NCBI GenBank assembly: GCA_017634065.1
Contig: JAGBOC010000002.1
Location: 1-64,000, forward strand
Source of the DNA: Lachnospiraceae bacterium
GTDB lineage: Bacteria; Bacillota; Clostridia; Lachnospirales; Lachnospiraceae
DNA length: 64,000 nt
Direction: 5' to 3'
The translations under genes were made by a program, and so were the position numbers. Under the pieces are notes generated by a model. That model made no database searches and had not been told where the DNA came from. It saw nothing but the letters and a program-made list of their open reading frames with translations. Below are positions 50,905-59,987 of this stretch, one piece after another. How positions within the stretch are numbered: the stretch's first letter is position 1; every line of letters starts with the position of its first letter.

Positions 50905-50933
50905 TTGACAAAAAATTGATTTTTTTGTAAAAT
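50905..50933 (+). promoter_or_regulatory. Sigma-A promoter of the infC operon
   Basis: TTGACA at 50905-50910, a 17-base spacer, TAAAAT at 50928-50933. It starts the long regulated leader. Confidence 0.85.
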
Positions 50934-50939
50934 ACAATA

Positions 50940-51054
50940 GTTAAGAAGATGTCCACATCTCACCTAGAAGCGAGAGCGACTATGGTTATAATAGTTTAAT
51001 TAGTGGTCATCTTTATGTCCACTATTTTTTTTGTTAAGTTTAGTGAAAGGTAAG
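50940..51054 (+). promoter_or_regulatory. infC leader with mutually exclusive terminator and antiterminator
   Basis: A terminator (TAGTGGTCAT at 51001-51010 with ATGTCCACTA at 51015-51024, one mismatch, and eight T residues at 51025-51032) sits before infC. Upstream, AAGATGTCCAC (50946-50956) can pair with GTGGTCATCTT (51003-51013) at ten of eleven positions, which destroys the terminator. L20 autoregulates infC-rpmI-rplT by such a leader in B. subtilis; I cannot assign an RNA family without a model search. Confidence 0.75.
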
Positions 51055-51576
51055 GTGAAGTTTATTAACGAGAGAGAGATACAAATTAATGATAGGATTA
51101 GAGATCCTGAAGTTAGAGTTATCGGGCCAGACGGAGATCAACTCGGTATAATGTCAAGCCGTGAAGCTTATAATAAAGCTGCTGAAATGGAACTTGACTT
51201 GGTAAAGATATCTCCAAATGCTAATCCACCTGTTTGCAAAATAATAGATTTTGGGAAATATAGATACGAATTGATTAAGAAAGAAAAAGAAGCCAAAAAG
51301 AATCAGAAACAGGTTGAACTAAAAGAAATAAGAATGACACCTAATATTGACACTAATGATTTAAATACAAAAATTAATGCGGGTAAAAAGTTTTTAACTT
51401 ATGGACATAAATTGAAAGTAACATTAAGATTTAGAGGTCGCGAAATGGCTCATATGAAAGAGTCTGAACATGTTTTAACTGATTTTGCTAGTAAATTATC
51501 AGACTGTTCTGTTATTGAGAAACCTTCAAAAATTGAAGGTAGAAATATGAGTATTGTTTTAGCACCAAAAAAGTAA
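51055..51576 (+). CDS. infC: Translation initiation factor IF-3
   Basis: A protein of about 173 residues. IF-3 binds the 30S subunit and checks the start codon. Conserved [21 protein letters not shown] and [21 protein letters not shown] blocks are present, as are the C-terminal RFRGREMAH and [11 protein letters not shown]. The start is uncertain: GTG 51055 is given here with AAAGG four bases upstream, but ATT 51064 would also fit the family (AAGGTG before it, and infC often starts with ATT). L35 and L20 genes follow, the conserved order. Confidence 0.95.
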   Translation: MKFINEREIQINDRIRDPEVRVIGPDGDQLGIMSSREAYNKAAEMELDLVKISPNANPPVCKIIDFGKYRYELIKKEKEAKKNQKQVELKEIRMTPNIDTNDLNTKINAGKKFLTYGHKLKVTLRFRGREMAHMKESEHVLTDFASKLSDCSVIEKPSKIEGRNMSIVLAPKK

Positions 51577-51589
51577 TTTGGAGGCAATT

Positions 51590-51793
51590 ATGAAAAAGTA
51601 CAAAGTCAAGACAAATAAGTCAGCTTCAAAAAGATTTAAAAAAACTGGAACTGGTAAGTTGGTAAGAATGAAAGCTAACAAGTCGCATATTCTTAACAAA
51701 AAAACGACAAAGAGAAAAAGAAATTTGAGAAAAGATGTTATTGTTGATAAGACAAATGTTAAGACTATGAAAAAAATAATGCCATATTTGTAA
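51590..51793 (+). CDS. rpmI: 50S ribosomal protein L35
   Basis: A 67-residue L35 with the expected [26 protein letters not shown] start and very basic composition. GGAGG precedes ATG 51590; the open frame continues four codons upstream (ATG 51578) but overlaps the ribosome binding site. It lies between infC and rplT in the normal order. Confidence 0.98.
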   Translation: MKKYKVKTNKSASKRFKKTGTGKLVRMKANKSHILNKKTTKRKRNLRKDVIVDKTNVKTMKKIMPYL

Positions 51794-51824
51794 TATGGGA
51801 TTAGCATTTTAGGAGGATATTGAT

Positions 51825-52181
51825 ATGGCAAGAATAAAAGGTGGCATGAATGCCAAAAGAAAACACAAAAAAGTTTTAAAATTAGCAAAAGGTTTTAGAG
51901 GTTCAAGATCTAAACAGTATAGAGTAGCAAAACAAAGTGTTATGAGAGCACTTACTGAAAGCTACAGAGGAAGAAAAGAGAAAAAGAGACAGTTTAGAGA
52001 ATTATGGATTACAAGAATTAATGCAGCATGCAGACTTAATGATATATCATATAGTAAGTTTATGTTTGGATTGAAAAAAGCAAATATTGTTTTAAATAGA
52101 AAAATACTTGCTGATTTAGCAGTAAGTGATGAGAAAGCATTTTCAAAACTTGCTGATACAGCAAAACAAAACTTAAAATAA
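51825..52181 (+). CDS. rplT: 50S ribosomal protein L20
   Basis: A 118-residue L20, assembly protein of the large subunit and probable autoregulator of the operon. The sequence opens [27 protein letters not shown] and contains [13 protein letters not shown], the family signature. AGGAGG precedes the ATG. It is followed by an 11-base-pair hairpin without T run and then pheS. Confidence 0.98.
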   Translation: MARIKGGMNAKRKHKKVLKLAKGFRGSRSKQYRVAKQSVMRALTESYRGRKEKKRQFRELWITRINAACRLNDISYSKFMFGLKKANIVLNRKILADLAVSDEKAFSKLADTAKQNLK

Positions 52182-52202
52182 TTGATTTTTAGAAATTAGT
52201 TG

Positions 52203-52229
52203 ATAAGGGCGGATTATATCCGCCCTTAT
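52203..52229. repeat. 11-base-pair hairpin between rplT and pheS
   Basis: ATAAGGGCGGA (52203-52213), loop TTATA, TCCGCCCTTAT (52219-52229). No T tract follows. It shares the GGGCGGA core with the hairpin at 43506-43529. Confidence 0.7.
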
Positions 52230-52266
52230 AGGTATATCAAGCTTTAATATTTAGTTGAAGGTAAAT

Positions 52267-53286
52267 ATGATTAATATTGAAGAATTAAAAGAGAAAGCAA
52301 TTGATAGTATTAATAATGCTAAATCGTTAAAGGATTTAGAAGATATTAGAGTTAATTATTTTGGCAAAAAAGGTGAAATTACATCACTTATGCAACATTT
52401 TAAGGATATGGCCACTGAAGATAGAAAAAAATTTGGCCAAATAATTAATGATGCAAAAAAGTCAATTGATGATTTGATTAAAGAACGCTGTGATAGTTTT
52501 AATTCTTTAGTCTTAAATGAAAAATTAAAAAAAGAATCTATTGATGTTTCACTCCCAGCTAAGAAAATTGGTCTTGGACATCTGCATCCATGTACCATTG
52601 TTTTTAATGATGTTAAGAACATTTTTGAAAAAATGGGTTATTCTGTCGTAACTGGACCTGAAATAGAGTTTGATGAGTATAATTTTGAGAAACTTAATAT
52701 TGAAAAGGGTCATCCTGCAAGAGATGAACAAGATACATTTTATATTAATGAAAAAGTACTGCTTCGAACACAGACTAGTCCTGTCCAGGCACGAGTAATG
52801 GAAAAAGGTAAATTGCCAATTTGCATTATATCAGCTGGAAGAGTCTTTAGGTCTGATTCAGTCGATGCAACTCATTCTCCTACTTTCCATCAAATTGAAG
52901 GTCTTGTTGTAGATGAAAATATCTCATTTACAGATTTGAAGGGAACACTTACTACTTTTGCAAAATCATTTTTTGGTGAAGGCATTAAAACAAGGTTTAG
53001 ACCACACCATTTCCCTTTTACAGAACCAAGTGCCGAAATGGACGTTAGCTGTTTTAAGTGTGGCGGTAAAGGGTGTAGATTTTGTAAGAATGAAGGTTGG
53101 ATAGAAATACTTGGATGTGGAATGGTTAATCCAAGAGTCTATGAACTATGTGGACTTGATAAAGATAAGTGTCAAGGATTTGCATTTGGAATGGGTATTG
53201 AGAGACTTGCATTACTTAAATATGAAATTGATGATATGAGATTATTATATGAAAATGATGTTCGCTTTTTGAACCAATTTGATTAA
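52267..53286 (+). CDS. pheS: Phenylalanyl-tRNA synthetase alpha subunit
   Basis: A 339-residue subunit of the (alpha-beta)2 synthetase. The N-terminal coiled coil for tRNA binding is followed by the class II core: HPARDEQDTFYI, RTQTSPVQARVM, DATHSPTFHQIEG and FGMGIERLALL (motif 3). An inserted CFKCGGKGCRFC near residue 262 is a probable zinc knuckle, known in many Gram-positive homologues. ATG 52267 has AAGG five bases upstream; TTG 52255 is open but overlaps that site. No T-box leader is present. pheT follows after 12 bases. Confidence 0.97.
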   Translation: MINIEELKEKAIDSINNAKSLKDLEDIRVNYFGKKGEITSLMQHFKDMATEDRKKFGQIINDAKKSIDDLIKERCDSFNSLVLNEKLKKESIDVSLPAKKIGLGHLHPCTIVFNDVKNIFEKMGYSVVTGPEIEFDEYNFEKLNIEKGHPARDEQDTFYINEKVLLRTQTSPVQARVMEKGKLPICIISAGRVFRSDSVDATHSPTFHQIEGLVVDENISFTDLKGTLTTFAKSFFGEGIKTRFRPHHFPFTEPSAEMDVSCFKCGGKGCRFCKNEGWIEILGCGMVNPRVYELCGLDKDKCQGFAFGMGIERLALLKYEIDDMRLLYENDVRFLNQFD

Positions 53287-53298
53287 TAGGGGAAATAT

Positions 53299-55728
53299 AT
53301 GAAAGCTTCAAATTATTTTCTAAAATATTATGTCAAAGATTTAGATGTTGCTGGTAAGGAATTTGCTGAAGCAATTACTTTAACTGGGACAAAGATTGAA
53401 ACTTTTGAAAAACTAGATAAAAATCTTGACAAAATAATAGTTGTAAGAATTAATAAAATAGAGAAACATCCTAATGCTGATCAATTAGTTATCTGTCAAG
53501 TAGAAACTGGAAATGGCACTTTACAAATAGTTACTGGCGCTCCAAATGTATATGAGGGAATGTTATGTCCTGCTGTGCTTGTTGGAGGAAAAGTGGCTTC
53601 ATCGGCTCATGATAGTGCTGAATATCCTAATGGTATCACAATTAAAGATGGAAAACTTCGTGGTGTTGAATCTCACGGTATGCTCTGTTCAATTTCAGAA
53701 CTTGGTAGACCAGCTGATTTGTATGGTGGAGCAGATGGCATTTTTGATATGTCAAAGATAAATTGTAAAGTTGGTGACGATGCCATAAAAGTTCTTCATT
53801 TAGATGACACATTGTATGATTTTGAAATTACGTCAAATAGAATTGATTGTTATAGTGTGATAGGTATAGCTCGAGAAGTTTCTGCAACATTTAATAAATC
53901 ATTTACTATGCCAAAAACTACTTTCACACCAAGTTTTAAAGATAACCACTATATTGAGATTGAAGTAAAAGATAAAGATTTATGTCCACTTTTTTCTACA
54001 AGATTTGTAAGAAATATTAAGATTGAAGATTCTCCAGAATGGTTACAAGATTCTTTACGTGCCGTAGGGATAAGACCTATAAATAATATTGTTGATATTA
54101 CAAACTTTGTTATGATGGAATTTGGACAACCTATGCATGCTTATGATTATGACACTATTCGAAAAAAGAAGATAATCGTTAAGAGAGCTAATAATGGAGA
54201 TAAGTTTACTACTTTAGATGGACAGGTTCGTGAATTAGATGATAGTATTCTAACTATTTGCGATGGAGAAGGTGCTATTGGTTTAGGTGGAATCATGGGC
54301 GGTGAAAACTCTATGATTACATCTTCTTGTAAGAATCTACTCTTAGAAGCAGCAAGTTTTAATGGTACAAATATTCGTTTGTCATCAAAAAAATTAGGAC
54401 TTCGGACAGAGGCATCTAACTTATTTGAAAAAGGCTTGGATCCAAATAATGCAATTAAAGCTATAAATAGAGCCTGTGCATTAATTGAAGATTTGAAATG
54501 TGGTGAAATTTGTGAAGATTTTATCTATGTATATCCTGAAGAAAGCAAGAATATAAATAGAAATATTGAAGTTTCAGCAAAAAGAATTAATAAACTTTTA
54601 GGAACAAACATTTCACCTGAAGAAATGAAAAATATACTTGATAAAATTGATTTAAAGACTGATATTGATGGCGATACTCTTAAAATAAATGTTCCAACAA
54701 TTAGAAAAGATATTTTAGGTTATGCGGATATTGCTGAAGAAGTGATGAGATTTTATGGTTATGACAAGGCAGGGGAGACTATTCCAAATATCAAAATATC
54801 ACCAAGTTCTTTATCTAAACAAGAAATCATTGAGAATTATGCGTATGAGATTGCTACATTCAATGGTTTTAGCGAAGCAATGAATTATTCTTTTGAATCA
54901 AAGAAAGTATATGATATGCTTAATTTGAAGGCTGATGCATTTGAGAGAAATTATATTGTTATTCAAAATCCACTTGGTGAAGAGTTTCAAATCATGAGAA
55001 CTCAACTTGTGAATGGTATTCTAAAATCACTATCAACGAATTATAATCGTAGACTTAAATCTTCTAAACTTTTTGAAATTGCAAATATATATTTGCCTAA
55101 AGACAAAGATATAAAGGTTTTGCCTGATGAACGGAAAACATTTATACTTGGTGGTTATGGTAAAGATTTAGATTTTTATGTATTTAAAGGTTATGCAGAA
55201 GAGTTTCTCTCAAAGTCTCATGTATGTGGTAAGATTTCGTTTGTAAAAAACGAAAATATTGATTATATGCATCCTGGAAGGACAGCTGATATTCTTGTTG
55301 GTGATATGAAAGTAGGTTACTTGGGAGAGGTACATGAAATAGTTACTAAAAACTACAATATAGGAACAAGAGTCTATATTTTGCAATTTGATCTTGAATC
55401 TGTAATTAAGAGTTCGGATTTTGTATTTAAATATCATGAAATCAGCAAATATCCAAAATCAGATAGAGACTTATCTATGACAGTACCAAATGATATTACT
55501 GCCGACAAAATTGAAAGTGTATTAATTAAAAATGGTGGTAATCTACTTGAAAGTTTTGAACTTTTTGATATTTATGAAGGTGAGCAAGTAAAAGAAGGAT
55601 ATAAGTCTATTGCATATAATTTAACATTTGGGTCAAATGATCATAGTCTTACTGATGAAGAGGTAGATACTGCTATAAATAAGATTATTACAGCACTTAA
55701 TTCTATTGGTATTGAACTTCGAAAATAA
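53299..55728 (+). CDS. pheT: Phenylalanyl-tRNA synthetase beta subunit
   Basis: An 809-residue editing and tRNA-binding subunit. An EMAPII-type OB domain (HPNADQLVICQVETG) is at the start. B3/B4 editing (GRPADLYGGADGIFDM; HAYDYD), B5, the inactive class II-like core and a C-terminal ferredoxin-fold anticodon-binding domain (KYPKSDRDLSMTVP) follow. Length is normal. AGGGGAAA precedes the ATG. The stop codon overlaps the start of the next gene (TAATG). Confidence 0.97.
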   Translation: MKASNYFLKYYVKDLDVAGKEFAEAITLTGTKIETFEKLDKNLDKIIVVRINKIEKHPNADQLVICQVETGNGTLQIVTGAPNVYEGMLCPAVLVGGKVASSAHDSAEYPNGITIKDGKLRGVESHGMLCSISELGRPADLYGGADGIFDMSKINCKVGDDAIKVLHLDDTLYDFEITSNRIDCYSVIGIAREVSATFNKSFTMPKTTFTPSFKDNHYIEIEVKDKDLCPLFSTRFVRNIKIEDSPEWLQDSLRAVGIRPINNIVDITNFVMMEFGQPMHAYDYDTIRKKKIIVKRANNGDKFTTLDGQVRELDDSILTICDGEGAIGLGGIMGGENSMITSSCKNLLLEAASFNGTNIRLSSKKLGLRTEASNLFEKGLDPNNAIKAINRACALIEDLKCGEICEDFIYVYPEESKNINRNIEVSAKRINKLLGTNISPEEMKNILDKIDLKTDIDGDTLKINVPTIRKDILGYADIAEEVMRFYGYDKAGETIPNIKISPSSLSKQEIIENYAYEIATFNGFSEAMNYSFESKKVYDMLNLKADAFERNYIVIQNPLGEEFQIMRTQLVNGILKSLSTNYNRRLKSSKLFEIANIYLPKDKDIKVLPDERKTFILGGYGKDLDFYVFKGYAEEFLSKSHVCGKISFVKNENIDYMHPGRTADILVGDMKVGYLGEVHEIVTKNYNIGTRVYILQFDLESVIKSSDFVFKYHEISKYPKSDRDLSMTVPNDITADKIESVLIKNGGNLLESFELFDIYEGEQVKEGYKSIAYNLTFGSNDHSLTDEEVDTAINKIITALNSIGIELRK

Positions 55729-56558
55729 TGGTCGCTCTTTATAAAAAAAGCATACTTTGTTTGTTAATTATTTTATATATACTTAATATTTTTAATCTAA
55801 ATATAACATTTGCTAATGCAGATTTAAGTTGTGTTTTAGACAAAAAAAAGTATGTTAGAAGCCAAATGGATTTGAGAAATATTGGGGAATCAATCTTTTT
55901 TGGAAATTATGAGCAAAATGGCGTTGAAAGTGATGGTAAAGAGCCAATTGAATGGATAATACTGAAAAAGGATGTAAATAATGATTCTGCAATTCTTATT
56001 TCAAAGTATATACTTGATTGTTTTCCATTTAATGCATTTAATACTAAAGCTACATGGGAAAATTGTTCTTTAAGAAATTATATGAATACAACTATGCTTG
56101 TTGAAATGTTTGATGAAGTCGAATTATCTTGTATCTTGCCTACATTTCTTTTAAATTCAGAAAACATATTTAACGGAGCCTATAGTGGTTCACAAACATA
56201 TGATTTTTTGTTTATCCCCGGAATAGATGAGATGTTAGCTTTTTTTTCAAATGCTAATTTTGTAAATGAAGCAAGGATAAATGAACTGACAAAACCAAAT
56301 GCTATAAGAGTTTGCTATGCAACTCAATATGCAAAAAATAGGGGAGTTAGGGTCTTGAGTGAAAAGAGTAAATATTCTGGTGCAGGAAATTACTTTTTAA
56401 GAACTTCTGGATTACCTGGAAGAAGAAAATGGTATAATGACGTCTATGCAGATTATTTTCAGTCGTTTGTAACTGAAAATGGCGCCATTCATGCAGATGG
56501 AACAAGTGTCACAAGTGTAGATGATGGCATTAGACCGATGGTTCAAATCTCATATTAA
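55728..56558 (+). CDS. Second exported DUF6273-type protein
   Basis: A 276-residue protein with a signal segment ([18 protein letters not shown]). The mature part has [48 protein letters not shown] and [10 protein letters not shown], paralleling the DUF6273 protein at 48994-49755. The two share architecture but have different middle regions. The ATG overlaps the pheT stop by one base and has no Shine-Dalgarno sequence, so expression probably relies on reinitiation after pheT. No reaction is known. Confidence 0.72.
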   Translation: MVALYKKSILCLLIILYILNIFNLNITFANADLSCVLDKKKYVRSQMDLRNIGESIFFGNYEQNGVESDGKEPIEWIILKKDVNNDSAILISKYILDCFPFNAFNTKATWENCSLRNYMNTTMLVEMFDEVELSCILPTFLLNSENIFNGAYSGSQTYDFLFIPGIDEMLAFFSNANFVNEARINELTKPNAIRVCYATQYAKNRGVRVLSEKSKYSGAGNYFLRTSGLPGRRKWYNDVYADYFQSFVTENGAIHADGTSVTSVDDGIRPMVQISY

Positions 56559-56574
56559 TTTGTTCAGTAAATCA

Positions 56575-56603
56575 TTTACAAAAATATATATATTTGTTAT
56601 AAT
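56575..56603 (+). promoter_or_regulatory. Sigma-A promoter of rpsU
   Basis: TTTACA at 56575-56580, an exact 17-base spacer, TATAAT at 56598-56603. Confidence 0.8.
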
Positions 56604-56628
56604 TCATATAAAGAAGGGAGTGAGAATA

Positions 56629-56808
56629 TTGTCAAGCGTTATAGTTAAAGAGAATGAGACTTTAGATAATGCATTAAGAAGATTCAAAAGAAATTGTGCT
56701 AAAGCCGGAATTCAACAAGAAATAAGAAAAAGAGAGTTTTACGAAAAGCCAAGTGTAAAAAGAAAAAAGAAATCTGAAGCAGCTCGTAAAAGGAAATTTA
56801 ATTTTTAA
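56629..56808 (+). CDS. rpsU: 30S ribosomal protein S21
   Basis: A 59-residue S21 with the family pattern [18 protein letters not shown] and [23 protein letters not shown]. It starts at TTG 56629, eight bases after AGAAGGGAG; GTG 56620 is too close to that site and would add residues the family lacks. It has its own promoter and a terminator that abuts phoH. Confidence 0.97.
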   Translation: MSSVIVKENETLDNALRRFKRNCAKAGIQQEIRKREFYEKPSVKRKKKSEAARKRKFNF

Positions 56809-56813
56809 GATTT

Positions 56814-56848
56814 TGCCCTATTCTGAATATGGATAGGGCATATTTTTT
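56814..56848 (+). terminator. Terminator of rpsU, directly abutting phoH
   Basis: TGCCCTAT (56814-56821), an 11-base loop, ATAGGGCA (56833-56840), then TATTTTTT. The phoH ATG is the next codon (56849). Confidence 0.85.
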
Positions 56849-57823
56849 ATGGCAACTAATTTTTTTGTAGAAGTAAATATTAATCATGAGATATTACCAA
56901 AAATCTATGGTAGTTTTGATGTTAACATTAAAAAAATTGAGAAAGAGTTTAATGTATTAACTGTAATACGTAATGAAAAGATTAAGATTATTGGTGAGAA
57001 GGCTAATTGCTTATTAGCAAAAGAATTAATAGAGATTTTAATAGATAAAGCAAATAAAGGGAATGATATTACTGAACAGGATTTAAACTATTGTATGGAT
57101 ATAGTGGAAAATATAAAAATTAATAAAAATGATGTTATACAGCTTGATGATGAAGTTTTATCAAGAACTATCCAAGGCAAACCTATTAAACCAAAGACAA
57201 TCGGTCAGAAGAATTATGTTGATAGCATAAAGAACAATATGATTACATTTGGTATAGGTCCTGCTGGTACTGGAAAAACATATCTTGGTATGTGTATGGC
57301 AATAGAAGCTTTTAAGAGAGGAGAAGTTACAAAACTCATTTTGACAAGACCTGCTATTGAAGCTGGTGAAAAGCTTGGGTTTTTGCCAGGTGATCTACAA
57401 AGTAAGATTGATCCATATTTAAGGCCACTTTATGATGCACTATATCAAATAATGGGAGCAGAAAGTTTTCAGTCAAATATGGAAAAAGGGTTAATTGAAG
57501 TTGCACCACTTGCATATATGAGAGGTAGAACTCTGGATAATGCATTTATTATTCTTGATGAAGCTCAAAATACCACTATTCCTCAAATGAAAATGTTTTT
57601 AACTAGAATAGGATTTAATTCTAAAGTGATTGTTACGGGAGATGATACTCAAAAGGACTTACCAAGAGATGTTATGTCTGGTCTAGATAGTGCTGTTAAA
57701 GTTCTTAAAAATATTGATGGCATAAGTTTTATAAGGCTTACATCTAAAGATGTGGTAAGACACCCATTAGTACAAAAAATAGTAATGGCATATGAAAACT
57801 ATGATAAAAAGAAAAAAAAGTAG
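56849..57823 (+). CDS. phoH: PhoH-like ATPase
   Basis: A 324-residue PhoH family ATPase. An N-terminal KH-like region (about 1-90) precedes the P-loop domain with Walker A GPAGTGKTYL, the family motif LGFLPGDLQSKIDPYLRPLYD and Walker B FIILDEAQNTT, then SKVIVTGDDTQKDLP. It is linked to RNA metabolism with YbeY, the next gene. The ATG directly follows the rpsU terminator T run; no ribosome binding site and no good -10 are visible, so how it is transcribed and translated is unclear. The C-terminus ends in Lys-rich DKKKKK. Confidence 0.93.
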   Translation: MATNFFVEVNINHEILPKIYGSFDVNIKKIEKEFNVLTVIRNEKIKIIGEKANCLLAKELIEILIDKANKGNDITEQDLNYCMDIVENIKINKNDVIQLDDEVLSRTIQGKPIKPKTIGQKNYVDSIKNNMITFGIGPAGTGKTYLGMCMAIEAFKRGEVTKLILTRPAIEAGEKLGFLPGDLQSKIDPYLRPLYDALYQIMGAESFQSNMEKGLIEVAPLAYMRGRTLDNAFIILDEAQNTTIPQMKMFLTRIGFNSKVIVTGDDTQKDLPRDVMSGLDSAVKVLKNIDGISFIRLTSKDVVRHPLVQKIVMAYENYDKKKKK

Positions 57824-58319
57824 CATTTCTCTAACTCTTTCTAATAATAAAAACTTTAGTTTTGATGAATATAGTTTAGCAAAAAAAGTATTAAAAAGAG
57901 TGCTTTTAATTGAAAATATTAATAAAAATGTGTCAGTGAATATTTTAGTTGTAAGTTCATATAAAATTAAATGTATGAATGAAAAATATAGAGGAATTGA
58001 TAAAGTTACTGATGTATTATCTTTCCCAAATCTAGAACTAAAAAAACCTGGTAATCTAGATGAAATACTTGAGAGTAATAAATCATTAGCATATGATTAT
58101 ACTTCTAAAAGTTATTTTTTAGGCGATATTGTTATCTGCTATGATAAATTAATTTCTCAAAGCAAAAAATATGGTCATTCTGTAAAAAGAGAGTTTGCAT
58201 TTCTTATTACTCATTCTATGCTACATTTGATAGGGTATGATCATATAAAAAGCAAAGATGAACAAAGAATGATAAATAAACAAAAACAGATTTTAGATGA
58301 TTTGAAAATATATAGATAA
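57792..58319 (+). CDS. ybeY: Endoribonuclease YbeY
   Basis: A 175-residue metalloprotein of rRNA maturation and quality control. The catalytic motif HSMLHLIGYDH is the H3xH5xH zinc site; DKVTDVLSFP and GDIVICYD are the other conserved blocks. A Lys/Arg-rich N-terminus precedes. ATG 57792 (or ATG 57801) overlaps the end of phoH by 32 bases and has no Shine-Dalgarno sequence, so it depends on phoH translation. The flippase gene follows after two bases. Confidence 0.93.
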   Translation: MKTMIKRKKSSISLTLSNNKNFSFDEYSLAKKVLKRVLLIENINKNVSVNILVVSSYKIKCMNEKYRGIDKVTDVLSFPNLELKKPGNLDEILESNKSLAYDYTSKSYFLGDIVICYDKLISQSKKYGHSVKREFAFLITHSMLHLIGYDHIKSKDEQRMINKQKQILDDLKIYR

Positions 58320-58321
58320 TA

Positions 58322-59986
58322 ATGAACGAAAGTGAATATAGAAAACATAAGTTTTTAATGCAAGGTAGTATATTAGCTATTGCTGGTATTATTGTGAGAA
58401 TAATTGGTTTACTTTATCGGATACCTATGATTTCAATTATTGGCACTAAAGGAAGCGGTTACTATACTTCGGCTTATAGTGTTTATTCATTATTTCTTAT
58501 ATTATCTTCATATTCATTTCCATCCGCTATTTCAAAAATTATTTCTGAAAGACTTGCTGAAGGTAGATTTAAAGATGTAAAGAATGTGATTAAAAACGCA
58601 TTTGTACTTGCATTTTTTGTTGGCATTATAATGTTTTTAATTATGTTTTTTGGATCAGAACTTATAAGCATTTTTCATAGAAAACGTTTGCTCAAATTTG
58701 CACTTAGAGCTTTAGCCCCAACTCTATTTATCATGTCATTTCTTGGTATACTCAGAGGCGTGTTCCAAGGAATGGGAAATATGATTCCAACAGCAATTTC
58801 CCAGATTTTTGAACAAATTGCAAATGCTATCTCAAGCATTTTTTTTGCGTATGTTTTGTTTAAGAGAGGCAATATTGCAAATCTTATATATGAGTCTACA
58901 GAGTTTTCATATGCATTAGGAGCCGAGGGTGGAGCAATCGGAACTGGCATAGGAGCATTTACTGCTTTAGTAATACTATTCTTTATGTTTTTATCATTAA
59001 GTGCAAAATATAGAAGATTCTTATCAAATAATAACAATTATCCTCCAGAGAGCAATGCAACTATATACAAGGTTCTATTTTCGACAATGGTACCAATTAT
59101 AATGTCAAGTACAATATACAATTTGACAACTGTTGTAGATGATTTAATTTTTTCAAATGTTTTAACTTTTATGAAGTCTCAACTAAACATTGTCGTGCTT
59201 TGGGGTGTGTTTGGCAATTACCATTTATTATTTAATATACCAGTAGCAATATCAAGCAGTTTAACTTCATCAATTATTCCGTCTATTTCTATGTCAGTTG
59301 CTAAAAATGATGTAAGAGAAGTAGTTTTGAAAGTGAAGTATTCCGTAAAATACACGATGTTAATTGTGATTCCATCGTTTGTAGGTTTATTTATATTGGC
59401 AGATCCAATATGTAGAGTATTATTCAAAGAACATATAGATATACTAATTAATGTGTTAAAAACTGGCAGTATTGCAGTAGTTAGTTTTTCATTTGCCACT
59501 GTCACTAATGGTATTTTACATGGACTTGGGTTTTACAAAACTCCTTTAAAAAATGCAGTGATTGCTTTAATAATTCATATTATCGCATGTTTTATCTTTT
59601 TGATACCATTAAACTTGAATATATATGGAATAGTTATTTCAATGATAATATTTGCAACTATATTGGCTGTACTAAATCAAATGGAGATTAATAGAATAGT
59701 TCGTTATAAGAATTCAAACTTTCAACGAAGGTATATATTAACATATTTTTTGATGATTCTAAGTGCATTTATTATGGGAGTGGTAACATATTACGTGAAT
59801 GGCTTTCTTAAAAATGTTATATTCAAATCAGATTCATTTCCAAGTTTGCTAGTAAGATTGATAATTTGTATAGTAATTTCTGTTTTTGTATATTGCTTTT
59901 TTGTTGTTATGCTTGGAGTCGTTAGAAAACGTGATGCTCAATACATACCATTTATTTCAAAGTTTAGCATTTTTTTAAGGGGTTAG
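58322..59986 (+). CDS. MurJ/SpoVB-type lipid flippase
   Basis: A 554-residue, about 14-helix protein of the MVF/polysaccharide-export superfamily. It shows GSILAIAGIIVRIIGLLYRIPMI at the first helix (in the SpoVB/MurJ style), RGVFQGMGNMIPTAISQI in helix 4-5, and PIIMSSTIYNL in the middle. It probably moves lipid II or wall lipid precursors. It begins two bases after the ybeY stop and lacks a Shine-Dalgarno sequence, so it is likely coupled. SpoVB (spore) versus MurJ (growth) cannot be told apart from the sequence. Confidence 0.85.
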   Translation: MNESEYRKHKFLMQGSILAIAGIIVRIIGLLYRIPMISIIGTKGSGYYTSAYSVYSLFLILSSYSFPSAISKIISERLAEGRFKDVKNVIKNAFVLAFFVGIIMFLIMFFGSELISIFHRKRLLKFALRALAPTLFIMSFLGILRGVFQGMGNMIPTAISQIFEQIANAISSIFFAYVLFKRGNIANLIYESTEFSYALGAEGGAIGTGIGAFTALVILFFMFLSLSAKYRRFLSNNNNYPPESNATIYKVLFSTMVPIIMSSTIYNLTTVVDDLIFSNVLTFMKSQLNIVVLWGVFGNYHLLFNIPVAISSSLTSSIIPSISMSVAKNDVREVVLKVKYSVKYTMLIVIPSFVGLFILADPICRVLFKEHIDILINVLKTGSIAVVSFSFATVTNGILHGLGFYKTPLKNAVIALIIHIIACFIFLIPLNLNIYGIVISMIIFATILAVLNQMEINRIVRYKNSNFQRRYILTYFLMILSAFIMGVVTYYVNGFLKNVIFKSDSFPSLLVRLIICIVISVFVYCFFVVMLGVVRKRDAQYIPFISKFSIFLRG

Positions 59987-59987
59987 T

